Positions 1-7,859 are shown, counted from the first letter of the stretch. The stretch: DNA of 64,000 bases from an uncultured Alphaproteobacteria bacterium (GCA_903860975.1 CAIOSI010000002.1:53384-117383), one strand, 5' to 3'. Notes: generated by a model not told the origin, from the sequence alone. Numbers and translations: made by a program.

Positions 1-169
1 CCCCGTGGTAGCCGGGCCCCGAGACAGGTCCCACGACTTTCCAGGCGAAGGCCGGGTCGGACTTAGCGACATAGGCGTCGAGCGCGTTTTTCGGATTGGC
101 CAGGGCAGCCGGCGCAGAGGCCAGCACGGCGGCGGCCAACGCGCCGCCCAACAGCTGCATCAAATGCAT
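1..169 (-). CDS. PhoPQ-activated pathogenicity-related family protein, N-terminal part (runs off the window)
   Basis: Reading leftward from an ATG at 169, preceded by GGAGG with a 6-nt spacer, the frame stays open to the window edge (56 residues). It encodes a signal peptide (LLGGALAAAVLASAPAALA) and then a mature start of the kind NPKNALDAYVAKSDPAFAW. I associate this 'ALDxYVxKxDPxxxWxVV' opening with PhoPQ-activated pathogenicity-related (PqaA-like) proteins, exported alpha/beta-hydrolase-like proteins of unclear substrate. The catalytic region lies outside the window, so the family call rests only on the N-terminus. Confidence 0.6.
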   Translation of the reverse strand, partial: MHLMQLLGGALAAAVLASAPAALANPKNALDAYVAKSDPAFAWKVVGPVSGPGYHG

Positions 170-457
170 CAAGAGCCTCCCGCTGGACCAATTGCGGGTC
201 CTTGGGATCAACATCGCACGACGATGGCCGCACCGTCAGCCCGCTAAATTGAAGACCTTGCCGAAAGGTCAGCTCCAAAGGGATAGCGGCGACACCCTAA
301 GTCGCCGGCGCAGATTTGGCTTCGCCACGGGCAACACACTATCAGCTATCGTTGAATCAAAAATGTTGTCATCCTCGGGTTGTTCGGCGGATTCAACCAC
401 ACGCAGAACAAGGGGTCGCTTCGTACGTTGAGTTGGAGCGGCCCCACCCCTTTCCAG
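170..457. other. Intergenic region without a recognisable gene
   Basis: This stretch separates the leftward secreted-protein gene from the 3' end of the thioesterase-like gene. Short open frames here lack ribosome-binding sites and protein-like composition. It presumably holds the promoter of the partial gene, but I could not pick out a convincing -35/-10 pair or a terminator with a T-run. Confidence 0.4.
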
Positions 458-1240
458 CTAGCTGCGCGCCATTCGCCGCTGCGCCAGGGCTGCGCAAGCG
501 GCCGAGCCAATCGGGCCTTGCTCGTCGTAGATAAAGCACTCCCCGATCGCAATGCCGTCAGTGGCACCGTGGTTGATCACCTCGTAGCCGATCCATTCCG
601 TCACGGGCTCGCGATGCAGATAGACCGTGACGTCGGAATTAATGAACTCAAGCCCCGCGTCACCCGCGTTGGCGAAGGGGCTCGCAAAATCGGCTGAGAC
701 CGCGACGCGCACGAAAGGCGTCAGCGCCCTCCCCTCCACGAGTTCGCGCACTTCACTCATCCAAGTTCGTTTTTGGCCAACCGTACCGAAGTCACCGGCG
801 ATCCGCCGCATCGCCCACATGCCACCCATCCCGGACCGGCCATCGGTGGGCGGAGCGATATCAGCCGGTTTCAAGACATCCCAAATCGGCGGCTTCCAGA
901 CGTTGCCCAATGGGTTCTCAGTCCGCTTCAGCAGCTGGCATGTCGCCCGGCCAGCGCTCACCCCACCGGAGATGAATTCCGCATCGATCACTCTGATACG
1001 ATTGCCGGCGCGCACCACACGGGTCGTGACCTCAACAGACGACAGATCCGGCAGGCGGTACATATCGACGGTAAGCCGTGCCGGAATGAAATCAGGGCTC
1101 GCGTGCAGCCGCTCGATTTCAGCGCCGAGCAAGCCGACAATGACGCGCCCATGCAAGGAGTTCGGATTCCAGGGTCCGCGCGCGGCCGGTGTCGGGACGT
1201 AATGCGTCCCCTCGATCGTGAAAAAAGGTTCATTGGTCAT
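458..1240 (-). CDS. Acyl-CoA thioesterase-like (hotdog-fold, TesB-type) protein
   Basis: The protein has about 260 residues if started at the ATG at 1240 (MTNEPFFTIEGTHYVPT). A TTG at 1276 would add 12 poorly protein-like residues, so I prefer the ATG. The opening with 'GPWNPNSLHGRVIVGLLGAEIER' character and the later VYLHREP / FIYDEQGPIGSA segments fit the double-hotdog thioesterase superfamily (4HBT_3/TesB-like). These proteins hydrolyse acyl-CoA or act as acyl-CoA-binding relatives. The final stretch (DEQGPIGSAACAALAQRRM) is typical of the second hotdog. It is a single gene with no operon partner. The substrate cannot be inferred. Confidence 0.7.
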   Translation of the reverse strand: MTNEPFFTIEGTHYVPTPAARGPWNPNSLHGRVIVGLLGAEIERLHASPDFIPARLTVDMYRLPDLSSVEVTTRVVRAGNRIRVIDAEFISGGVSAGRATCQLLKRTENPLGNVWKPPIWDVLKPADIAPPTDGRSGMGGMWAMRRIAGDFGTVGQKRTWMSEVRELVEGRALTPFVRVAVSADFASPFANAGDAGLEFINSDVTVYLHREPVTEWIGYEVINHGATDGIAIGECFIYDEQGPIGSAACAALAQRRMARS

Positions 1241-1401
1241 GAAAAGCTGGGTATGCGGCAGTGCGCCATCTAGCAAGCCAAAGAGCTGGGCTATATGCGT
1301 TGACGCTCACCGATCACGCGATAGTTAAAGTCAGCTCACGTTCATGTTGCGGATGCAGACTTCGATCCGGGGAGCAGGACTAAGAACAGGCTCATCGATG
1401 C

Positions 1402-1419
1402 TCGGCGTCCTGACGCCGA
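1402..1419. other. 18-bp perfect inverted repeat in an intergenic region
   Basis: TCGGCGTC at 1402-1409 and GACGCCGA at 1412-1419 are exact complements separated by CT. The repeat lies in the gap between the start of the thioesterase gene and the start of the PEP-CTERM gene, so it could be an operator or a cruciform-prone site. There is no following T-run on either strand, so it is not a classical terminator. Confidence 0.35.
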
Positions 1420-1539
1420 AACGAATAAAGACATTTAGAACAACGCTGAAAAATTAGTTATCTTGTCGATCTTGAGGGGCGAATTCGCGATCATTTTAGT
1501 GAGAAAATTGCTCCCTTTTTTAGCCTCGCTGCGCCTGTC

Positions 1540-2751
1540 ATGTCGATGAAGAGGTCTGCGGTCGCAATTGGCCTTTTGGCGGCGACCCTGGCGGGTCCCG
1601 CCGCAGCCGTGGACTGCTTTCCGAAGGTGCGGTTTGTGCCCGCGCCGCACGTCGTTCGCAAGCGGCCAGTGCAACACCTCGATGCAGCCGTCACCCCGCC
1701 GGTTCAGCCTGTTCATCACATACGCCATGTGGTCGGCATCGGACCAAAGAAGCCGCCTCGCATCGCCGTGGCCAGCAGGCCGCATGTGTCAAACCTTGCA
1801 GAGTCCTCGCTGGCTCAGCAGTCCATACCGATCTATCTCCCGCGGCCCGTCAGCTGTGACAAACTACCTCCGCTCGCGCTCCAGTCGCTGGCGCCTACCC
1901 GACCCGTCGCGCCGGCTCAACGTCTGCTGGACGCGCTGGCAGGACCGGAGGTGCCGTTGGACACATCGATTACGCCTGGCGGTGTCCCGGCCTCGCCCGG
2001 TTTGCCGGGGGTCGTTGGGGGAACAACGGGGATCTTAGGGCCAAATGGCGGTGGCGTTCCCAGCGACGGATTTCCCGGCGGAGGGTTCCCTGGCAGCCCC
2101 GGCGGCGGAACGCCGGGCGGCTTACCGAGCGTTCTTATCCCCGGAGCAAGTAAGCCAGGTGGTGGAACACCTGGCGCTGGCACGCCCAGCGGCGGAACCC
2201 CCGGCGGCGCAACTCCGGGTAGCGCAACACCCGGAGGCGGAACACCGGCTAGCGGAACCCCTGGGGGTGGAACACCTGGCGCGGGTACGCCCAGCGGCGG
2301 AACCCCCGGCGGCGGAACTCCGGGTAGCGGAACTCCGGGTAGCGGAACACCCGGAGGCGGAACGCCGACAAGTGGAACCCCTGGGGGTGGAACACCTGGG
2401 GCCGGCACGCCCAGCGGCGGAACTCCGGGCGGCGGAACTCCGGGTAGCGGAACACCCGGCGGCGGTACACCAGGTGGCGGAACCCCTGGTGGCGGAACCC
2501 CTGGTGGCGGAACACCCGGCGGTGGACCACCGATTATCCCGCCCGATAGTGGACCGCCGTTATTTCCGCCCGACGGCATGCCGCCGTCAGGTGGCCCACC
2601 CGAAGGCCCTGGCCCTGGCGGACCTGAAATGTCGCCTGCGGCGATTCCGGAGCCGTCGACCTGGGCGATGCTCCTGCTGGGCTTCTTCGGTGTCGGCGCA
2701 GCCCTAAGAGCACGCAAGGCGCGGCGGCATCGCGACGCAAAGCCATCCTAG
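1540..2751 (+). CDS. Secreted GGTPG-repeat protein with PEP-CTERM (PEPxxWA) sorting signal
   Basis: The protein has 403 residues. It starts with a signal peptide (residues 1-24, AVAIGLLAATLAGPAAA), followed by a proline-rich region with few features (25-150) and a long low-complexity block of GGTPG-type pentapeptides (about 200-330). The C-terminus has IPEPSTWAMLLLGFFGVG, then ALRARKARR. The C-terminus is a clear PEP-CTERM signal of the PEPxxWA variant: motif, transmembrane helix and basic tail, which is recognised by exosortase and sorted to the envelope or exopolysaccharide matrix. The repeats suggest an extended, flexible extracellular protein. No enzymatic domain is visible, and no exosortase gene lies in this window. 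Confidence 0.85.
   Translation: MSMKRSAVAIGLLAATLAGPAAAVDCFPKVRFVPAPHVVRKRPVQHLDAAVTPPVQPVHHIRHVVGIGPKKPPRIAVASRPHVSNLAESSLAQQSIPIYLPRPVSCDKLPPLALQSLAPTRPVAPAQRLLDALAGPEVPLDTSITPGGVPASPGLPGVVGGTTGILGPNGGGVPSDGFPGGGFPGSPGGGTPGGLPSVLIPGASKPGGGTPGAGTPSGGTPGGATPGSATPGGGTPASGTPGGGTPGAGTPSGGTPGGGTPGSGTPGSGTPGGGTPTSGTPGGGTPGAGTPSGGTPGGGTPGSGTPGGGTPGGGTPGGGTPGGGTPGGGPPIIPPDSGPPLFPPDGMPPSGGPPEGPGPGGPEMSPAAIPEPSTWAMLLLGFFGVGAALRARKARRHRDAKPS
2158..2527 (+). repeat. 15-bp tandem repeat array encoding GGTPG pentapeptides, with higher-order units
   Basis: About two dozen 15-bp units encode G(G/A/S)GTP-like pentapeptides. A larger module starting GGGTPGAGTPSGGTP recurs three times with small changes, which points to expansion by duplication of blocks rather than of single units. 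Because the repeats lack stop codons in other frames, long spurious open frames exist on both strands here. Confidence 0.9.
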
Positions 2752-2980
2752 GAGCCTGTCCTGGTAATCGTTTCGCCGGCTGATGACGACGGGTCGGCGG
2801 ACAGGGGCGATGTTGAAGCGGGCGAGTGGAGTGTCTTGCGGCTCAGGCTGTGTCGGCGTTGGCGAGCTTGAGGAGGTTGTGGGCGGTGCAGATCATGGCC
2901 CATTCGCCTGAGACCTTGGCCAGACCTCGCATCAGGAACTGTCTGAAGCTTCGGGCGTGCTTGATTTGGCCAAACACCGG
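2752..2980 (-). mobile_element. Truncated insertion sequence remnant (IS1182-like), right end
   Basis: The segment begins directly after the PEP-CTERM stop codon and ends abruptly inside the transposase reading frame at 2980. It holds the last 45 codons of a transposase plus about 90 bp of presumed IS end (outer end around GGAGCCTGTCCTGGTAATCG). The 5' part of the element is absent, so it is a dead fragment. The other junction falls inside a second PEP-CTERM gene remnant. No target-site duplication could be recognised. Confidence 0.75.
2843..2980 (-). pseudogene. IS1182/IS5-type transposase, C-terminal fragment
   Basis: The minus strand reads PVFGQIKHARSFRQFLMRGL, followed by a stretch with GEWAMICTAHNLLKLA and a TGA stop at 2845-2843. 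This is the recognisable C-terminus of IS1182-like DDE transposases (EPVFGQIKxxRGFRxFLLRG ... EWxLICxAHNLLKL). Upstream of codon PVFG (2980) the frame loses similarity, so the rest of the gene, including most of the catalytic core, is gone. It cannot be functional. Confidence 0.82.
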
Positions 2981-3155
2981 CAGCGAGAGTGATGGCGGCG
3001 CGTTTAACAACTGGGACAACAACGGCCAGCAGCATGCGTTCTACCTGACCGGCGCCGGCGGTGTTCCCGAACCCGCCACCTGGGGCCTGATGCTCACAGG
3101 CTTTGGCCTGGCCGGCTCGGCCCTGCGCCGTCGCCGCGCGATGGACGCGGCCTAA
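2981..3155 (+). pseudogene. PEP-CTERM protein, C-terminal remnant
   Basis: Immediately after the IS remnant the plus strand reads SDGGAFNNWDNNGQQ, then GGVPEPATWGLMLTGFGLAG followed by SALRRRRAMDAA and a stop. This is a complete PEP-CTERM tail (motif VPEPATW, hydrophobic helix, RRRR cluster) without the N-terminal secretion signal. An open frame continues back into the IS fragment but has no signal peptide and reads antisense to the transposase. I infer a second PEP-CTERM gene, tandem with the one upstream, destroyed by the IS insertion and a deletion. Confidence 0.75.
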
Positions 3156-3550
3156 CACCTAACGCCAGACATCGACGCGCCGCAGGTCTTCGGATCGGCG
3201 GCGTTGTCGTGTTTGCGCCTTGAGGTTGAAGCATCGGTGCTCAAGGTTCAGCTGACCACCTCGTGCAGCCCTTTGCAGCATCCGTTTATGGGCAGAACCG
3301 CGCCGCTCTCACTGAGAGGCGGGTCGATCTTGGCCGGGCACCAAACGTCAGATTCAATCCACTCGACCCTCACAGACTCCCGTAAGGTAATAAAAACTTA
3401 AATTTGCACCGTAGTATTCTAGTAACCATTACAATACACGTGTAGTTAATATTAATATAAAGTAATTATGAAAACATAGATGTCACTTAAGAGATCAGAT
3501 ACTTAATCTAGCCTACTTATACCGAGACATAATCTTTCTCGGATAGACGA
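3156..3550. other. Intergenic region with an AT-rich 3' half
   Basis: No gene is supported. Positions roughly 3385-3545 are strikingly AT-rich compared with the GC-rich surroundings and directly precede the CAP-domain gene. This could be an upstream promoter region or foreign DNA connected with the neighbouring IS remnant. The short open frame at 3204-3401 looks like chance. Confidence 0.5.
3522..3542 (+). promoter_or_regulatory. Inverted repeat overlapping the ribosome-binding site of the CAP-domain gene
   Basis: CCGAGA (3522-3527) and TCTCGG (3537-3542) can form a 6-bp stem with a 9-nt loop, ending 8 nt before the ATG at 3551. The only plausible Shine-Dalgarno bases (GGA at 3541-3543) overlap the 3' arm, so folding could hide them. 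It could equally be a protein-binding dyad. Confidence 0.4.
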
Positions 3551-4252
3551 ATGCGTGTGTTTTTTGGAAAGGCCCGCTCCGCCACCCTTGCCTTGCTCGT
3601 CCTTGCGGCGCTTACGCCTATATCTGCGAGGGCCAGCGAAACGGACGATGCGATCTTGGCCGAGATCAACTTTGCGCGCGAAAATCCGCAGGCCTATGCA
3701 TGGCAGCTATTGATGAAACCGATCTCTGATTGGGAGCAGGAACTCGGCCCCAACGGTCCGGCGACCGACCCCACAGCGCGGACTGAAGCTATCGCCTTTC
3801 TGATGCGCCAGACACCTTTGCCGCCACTTCAATCCGACGACAAGCTGGCTGCCGCAGCCCTGGAACATGTCGCTGACCAGGGCCCGGTCGGGGCCATCGG
3901 CCACGACGGGCCGACGGGCGAGCGCTTCGATGCCCGCATTCGTCGTCACGGCGTACCGGCCGCTCTGGCAGCCGAAAATATTGCCTATGGTCCAGCGCGC
4001 CCTAGCGATGTCGTTCGCGAATTGATTATCGACAGCGGCGTCCCAAACCGAGGCCACCGCCGCAACATCTTCTACGACGGACTGGAATACGCCGGCGTGA
4101 GCTGCGGCCCCCACAAGGACTACGCCGCGATGTGCGTTATCGACTTCGTCGGACTTACGGCCGACCCAGCAAGCTGGCGTGATGCCGCCGCCGAGCTTAG
4201 GCCAGCATCGCCCGGCGGGCCACGTTACCGTCTCTTCAACGGCCAGGACTAA
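3551..4252 (+). CDS. Secreted CAP-domain (SCP/PR1-like) protein
   Basis: The protein has 233 residues with a signal peptide (residues 1-28, TLALLVLAALTPISARA) followed by a CAP domain. The opening ETDDAILAEINFARENPQAYA, the ALEHVADQGPVGAIGHDGP segment (early CAP His), the AAENIAYG core motif and HRRNIFYDGLEYAGVSCG match the bacterial CAP/SCP superfamily. Function in bacteria is poorly defined; roles in the envelope or in lipid binding have been proposed. Its 3' end overlaps the convergent symporter gene by 4 bp. Confidence 0.85.
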   Translation: MRVFFGKARSATLALLVLAALTPISARASETDDAILAEINFARENPQAYAWQLLMKPISDWEQELGPNGPATDPTARTEAIAFLMRQTPLPPLQSDDKLAAAALEHVADQGPVGAIGHDGPTGERFDARIRRHGVPAALAAENIAYGPARPSDVVRELIIDSGVPNRGHRRNIFYDGLEYAGVSCGPHKDYAAMCVIDFVGLTADPASWRDAAAELRPASPGGPRYRLFNGQD

Positions 4253-5508
4253 GCTGTCGCAGTCGAGGCGACCTTAGCCTCGCCCCGGGCCAGGATCGCG
4301 GCCAGCCCCATATCGGCGGTAACATTGCCAACCGTCCGGAAGATGTCAGGGATCACCTCGACGGCGATCAAGATCGGCAGGATGTCGACGGGCAGGCCGA
4401 GCGCCATGCAGATCGGCGAGACGCTGGCGAAAAAGGAAATCTGACCCGGCAGGCTGACGGACGCCAGGCTTGTCGCGATGGTGACAAACAGTGCGCCCAC
4501 CATTTGGAGCGCGCTTGGATGAACATCGTAGACGCGCAAAAGGAAGAGCGCGACGCCGAGATTGGCGACGGGTCCGGTGATACGGAATAGCGCCACCGAC
4601 AACGGCAACACCAGACCGGTTACGCGGTCGGGCACGTCCAGGTCATCGCGGCATCGCTCGATCATCGCAGGCAGGCAGGCGAGAGAGGATTGAGTGGCGA
4701 AAGCTGCGACCTGAACCGGCGCGACGGAACGGGCCCAGACGCTCAGGGGCAGGCGGCCGAGGACCAGCGCCATCAGATAGGCGATGGCCGTCATGCCGAT
4801 ATTGGCCAGAGAGATCGCCGCCACGTAGTGGGCGATCACACCGGCCGCGCCGATGCCCGCGCGCAGACCAACACCCAGGCCAAGCGCAAAGACGCCCAGT
4901 GGTGCCACCAGCAATACCCATCGCACGATGGTCACCATCACATCACCGATGCTCTGGAAAAACTCCAGCAGGCTCTGACGACGCGATTGCGGCAGGCGGG
5001 TCACCGCAAAACCAAAGAATGTCGCAAAGACCACCAGAGGCAGGATAGAATCTTCCGAGGCGGCCTTGATCGCGTTCTGTGGTGCCAGCCCCTTGATGAA
5101 CCCTATGAAGCTCGGCGCCTGCCTGACCAGGTCTGGCGCTGCGGTGGCCCCGGCCTTTAGCGCCGTGACCCCCGCCTCAGCCAATGGCCACACGGCATAA
5201 AGCCCGTCCGCAAAGACCACGGTATAACAGGCCCCGAAGGTCAGTAGCCCAAGGATCCAGAGTAAGGTCTTGACCGCCAGCCGCCCAGTCGCCGCCGCAT
5301 CTGCGACACCGGCAATGCCGGTCACCAGAACAGCGAAGATCAACGGCACGACGGTCATTCGCAGGCCGTTCAGCCAAAGGCCGCCGATCGACTCGAAAAG
5401 CTCAATGGCCCGCTTAACGTCTGAGCCCCCGAAGGCTGCAGCCGCCGCGCCCAATGAAAGTCCGCCCAGAAGCGCGATCAAAACCCGCACACTCAGCGAT
5501 TTCAGCAT
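4249..5508 (-). CDS. Dicarboxylate/amino acid:cation symporter (DAACS/SDF family)
   Basis: The protein has 419 residues and is strongly hydrophobic. It carries the glutamate-transporter architecture: several N-terminal helices, the ASEDSILPLVVFATFFGFA region (HP1 neighbourhood), a FATQSSLACLPAMIERC segment corresponding to the serine-rich re-entrant hairpin, and a C-terminal part with PVANLGVALFLL (family NMDGT-like helix, here degenerate) and LPILIAVEVIPDIFRTVGNVTAD. It moves dicarboxylates or acidic amino acids with H+ or Na+. The degenerate NMDGT-type motif makes the substrate uncertain. It is convergent with the CAP gene. Confidence 0.88.
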   Translation of the reverse strand: MLKSLSVRVLIALLGGLSLGAAAAAFGGSDVKRAIELFESIGGLWLNGLRMTVVPLIFAVLVTGIAGVADAAATGRLAVKTLLWILGLLTFGACYTVVFADGLYAVWPLAEAGVTALKAGATAAPDLVRQAPSFIGFIKGLAPQNAIKAASEDSILPLVVFATFFGFAVTRLPQSRRQSLLEFFQSIGDVMVTIVRWVLLVAPLGVFALGLGVGLRAGIGAAGVIAHYVAAISLANIGMTAIAYLMALVLGRLPLSVWARSVAPVQVAAFATQSSLACLPAMIERCRDDLDVPDRVTGLVLPLSVALFRITGPVANLGVALFLLRVYDVHPSALQMVGALFVTIATSLASVSLPGQISFFASVSPICMALGLPVDILPILIAVEVIPDIFRTVGNVTADMGLAAILARGEAKVASTATA

Positions 5509-5605
5509 TCAGTCCCCCTCGCCCAAGGCCGCAGGACCCTAGGCCAGTGCGCTTCCCAGGCGCAAGGAACCTGCCTAGGCTTACGGTCTTGCAACGGAGA
5601 GTTCC

Positions 5606-5788
5606 ATGGCGGGCCTGAAGGACAAGCGGGGCTTCATCGATAAGGATCGGTTAGACCTCTCCGAACGCAAGGCCGTCGAGTATTGGATGAAGCGGTGGGG
5701 CGTGACCAAAGACCAGCTTACGACGGCGCACCGCAAAGTCGGCCGCCTCACCAAGGATATCGCCGCTGAACTGGGGAAGAAACGTTAG
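5606..5788 (+). CDS. DUF3606 domain protein
   Basis: This 60-residue protein is preceded by GGAGAG at good spacing. Its sequence (DRLDLSERKAVEYWMKRWGV, then TKDQLTTAHRKVGRLTKDIA) matches the DUF3606 pattern seen in many alphaproteobacteria: a short helical domain resembling 'INLsEdyEVryWtkkfgvsreqLxxAvxkVG'. The function is unknown. It lies alone between the symporter and a small minus-strand gene. Confidence 0.8.
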   Translation: MAGLKDKRGFIDKDRLDLSERKAVEYWMKRWGVTKDQLTTAHRKVGRLTKDIAAELGKKR

Positions 5789-5812
5789 ATCTCAGGCGTT
5801 CGCACCAACGTA

Positions 5813-6004
5813 TCAGCGTCGCTCTTGGTCGCGCATGGCCAATGCGTAGGCGCCGCCGGCCTCATCGGTGCCCCTGAAGCGCTCAGCGACCTCTGCCAGC
5901 GCGTTCAATTCTTCGTTGAACCGCGCGATCTCGACGCCATCTAGACGCTCGCCCCACGCGCCGTTGATTTCAATCATTTCGAACGTCATCGGGTCTATAT
6001 CCAC
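5813..6004 (-). CDS. Small hypothetical protein
   Basis: This open frame has 63 codons with a GTG at 6004 (or an ATG at 5989 starting MTFEMIEINGAWG). The sequence is acidic and helical (FNEELNALAEVAERFRGTDE, then AGGAYALAMRDQERR) with no signal peptide or cysteine motif. I do not recognise a family. It is supported mainly by protein-like composition in a gap with no competing frame. Confidence 0.5.
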   Translation of the reverse strand: MDIDPMTFEMIEINGAWGERLDGVEIARFNEELNALAEVAERFRGTDEAGGAYALAMRDQERR

Positions 6005-6082
6005 CGCAACCGTAGCGGTAGGCCCCCAGACATTAATTCCGCAGACGCCGACGAGACACTTGGCGCGCGCCAGTGTCGCACG

Positions 6083-6901
6083 TCAGAAGTGTCGAACGGC
6101 GATGGTTAGATCGCAGATGCTGAAGCGCGCGCCGAGCTGGGCCTTTCGGCGAGCCGCCTTCATCCGAAAGGCTTCGCTGAGCGGGCTCTCCAATTCGACC
6201 CTGGGCCGTTCGCGAACGGGCAAGTCAGCAGCCACACGCACCTTGACCATGCGATCAGGATTGACCGGCGGCTCCCCAATATTGATCGCACGCACCACGT
6301 CCAAGCCCTGCACCACGCGCCCCCAAACAGCATAGTCGTGATCCAGCCGGCGAGCGGGCGAGCGCATGACGAATATCTCGCTGTTTGCTGTATCGATCCC
6401 AGCTTGGCGGCCCATTCCGACAACCCCATCGCAATAGACCCCCCATGCCCGCGCCCGATGATCCCCGCCCAGGCCTTGCACCTTCTGCGAGACCCCGCCC
6501 ACCGGGACAGAACCTATGAAGCCTTCAAAGCCATCGCTGCGGTCGACGACCTTGGCCAAAGGCGCATCGGCTGGCAGACGGGCGCTGAATTCGGCAGGAA
6601 GATCGGGGTAGGCCGAGGTTCCGCCATCGCGGTTATTGGGATTGCCGGTCTGATCGACGAAGCCCTCGATCACGCGGTGGAATAGGAGGCTGTCGTAAAC
6701 GCCTTCTGCGGCGAGACGCTTCACCCTTTCCACGGCCTTGGGCGCGAGCACCGGCAACATCTCCACCACGATCCGACCTTTAGAGGTGTCGATGACCAGG
6801 GTGTTCTGCAGATCGAGAGGCCGCCAATCCGGCTTAGGCTTGGCCGCCCCGACAAGTCCCAGTGCGGCAATCGCCGCCCATGCACATGCTATCCGCATCA
6901 C
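6083..6901 (-). CDS. Periplasmic peptidyl-prolyl cis-trans isomerase, cyclophilin type
   Basis: The protein has 272 residues with a signal peptide (MRIACAWAAIAALGLVGAAK) and a cyclophilin domain starting at about residue 35. Motifs include LVIDTSKGRIVVEMLPVLAPKAVERV, then YDSLLFHRVIEGFVDQTGNP (catalytic FHRVI-x-FxxQ core), DGGTS, and EIFVMRSPARRLDHDYAVWG near the end of the fold. It catalyses proline isomerisation of exported proteins. The C-terminal 60 residues extend beyond the minimal domain. It is transcribed divergently from the pirin gene. Confidence 0.9.
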   Translation of the reverse strand: MMRIACAWAAIAALGLVGAAKPKPDWRPLDLQNTLVIDTSKGRIVVEMLPVLAPKAVERVKRLAAEGVYDSLLFHRVIEGFVDQTGNPNNRDGGTSAYPDLPAEFSARLPADAPLAKVVDRSDGFEGFIGSVPVGGVSQKVQGLGGDHRARAWGVYCDGVVGMGRQAGIDTANSEIFVMRSPARRLDHDYAVWGRVVQGLDVVRAINIGEPPVNPDRMVKVRVAADLPVRERPRVELESPLSEAFRMKAARRKAQLGARFSICDLTIAVRHF

Positions 6902-6991
6902 TGCGCCCTCAATGTCCCCGAATTGGAAATAGTCTTCGGCCCAACAATGGCTTTTCGTCTCAATCTGGAAGCCTATCTTGACCCTCGAAAC

Positions 6992-7024
6992 GGCGCGCCC
7001 TCAAGCTTTGAGGCTCGGCGCGCC
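6992..7024 (+). promoter_or_regulatory. Strong hairpin directly 5' of the pirin ribosome-binding site
   Basis: GGCGCGCC occurs at 6992-6999 and again at 7017-7024 and is self-complementary. Between them CTCAA (7000-7004) pairs with TTGAG (7008-7012) around a GCT loop, leaving a 4-nt bulge. The resulting 13-bp stem ends immediately before the AAGAGG Shine-Dalgarno at 7025-7030. This could control translation or serve as an operator in the divergent promoter region. Confidence 0.5.
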
Positions 7025-7036
7025 AAGAGGAACATC

Positions 7037-7735
7037 ATGATCGACAAACGCAATTTCGCGAGCCTCGGTGGTGCTGACCACGGTTGGCTGAAGGCTAAGC
7101 ACCACTTCTCCTTCGCCAACTATTATGATCCCAAGCGCATGGGCTGGGGAGCGATCCGAGTTTGGAACGACGACGAGATCGCCCCGCAATCCGGCTTTCC
7201 ACCACACCCCCATGCGGACATGGAGATCATCACCTACGTCCGCGAAGGTGCCATCACGCACAAGGACTCCTTGGGCAATCAAGGCCGCACGAGCGCTGGC
7301 GACGTCCAGGTGATGAGCGCAGGCACGGGCGTGCGCCATGCGGAGTACAATCTGGAAAGCGACCTCACCCGCATTTTCCAGATCTGGATTGAGCCCAACC
7401 GCGCTGGCGGCGCACCCGCCTGGGGCGCCAAGCCATTTCCCAAGGGTGACCGCGCAGGTAAATTCGTAACCCTCGCCTCAGGCCTGCCAGGCGACGAGGA
7501 CGCATTGCCGATCCGCACAACCGCCCGCGTCGCAGGCGCAACCCTCAGGGCCGGCGAAACCACGACCTACGCCCTTGATGCCTCGCGCCATGTCTATTTG
7601 GTTCCAGCGGCAGGGGCCGTGGAGGTCAATGGTGTGAGGCTGGACGCCCGCGACGGCGCCGCCATCACCGGTGAGACCGGCTTGCGCATTACCGCCCTGG
7701 AAGATGCTGAAATCGTCTTGGTCGACGCCGCTTAG
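7037..7735 (+). CDS. Pirin family protein
   Basis: The protein has 232 residues from the ATG at 7037, which has AAGAGG 6 nt upstream; an open frame extends further upstream but lacks such a site. The N-terminal cupin carries FSFANYYDPKRMGWGAIRVWNDDEI, the metal-binding PHPHADMEIITYV (two His and a Glu) and VQVMSAGTGVRHAEYN. The pattern matches pirins of the YhhW type, some of which have quercetin dioxygenase activity. A second cupin-like half follows (TYALDASRHVYLVPAAGAVEV). The physiological substrate is unknown. A strong hairpin precedes the gene. Confidence 0.92.
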   Translation: MIDKRNFASLGGADHGWLKAKHHFSFANYYDPKRMGWGAIRVWNDDEIAPQSGFPPHPHADMEIITYVREGAITHKDSLGNQGRTSAGDVQVMSAGTGVRHAEYNLESDLTRIFQIWIEPNRAGGAPAWGAKPFPKGDRAGKFVTLASGLPGDEDALPIRTTARVAGATLRAGETTTYALDASRHVYLVPAAGAVEVNGVRLDARDGAAITGETGLRITALEDAEIVLVDAA

Positions 7736-7859
7736 CGCCGCCCGGCTCACCAACCCGATCCCTCCGCCGGAGTGGATTTGGACGTTGGATCTACACGGAC
7801 TTGATGCCCTGAGCGGCTTGACCCATAGGTGAGGGCCTAGCGTCTAAGGGGGTAGATCT

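Noticed and set aside
1917..2717. Long minus-strand open frame (266 codons) and a plus-strand frame (2045-2707) across the repeat region
   Set aside because: They are by-products of the stop-free GGTPG repeats. They lack signal peptides, conserved motifs and ribosome-binding sites, whereas the frame at 1540-2751 has both secretion and PEP-CTERM signals.
3204..3401. 65-codon plus-strand frame after the PEP-CTERM remnant
   Set aside because: Serine/threonine-rich composition without motifs, no ribosome-binding site, and it runs into the AT-rich island.
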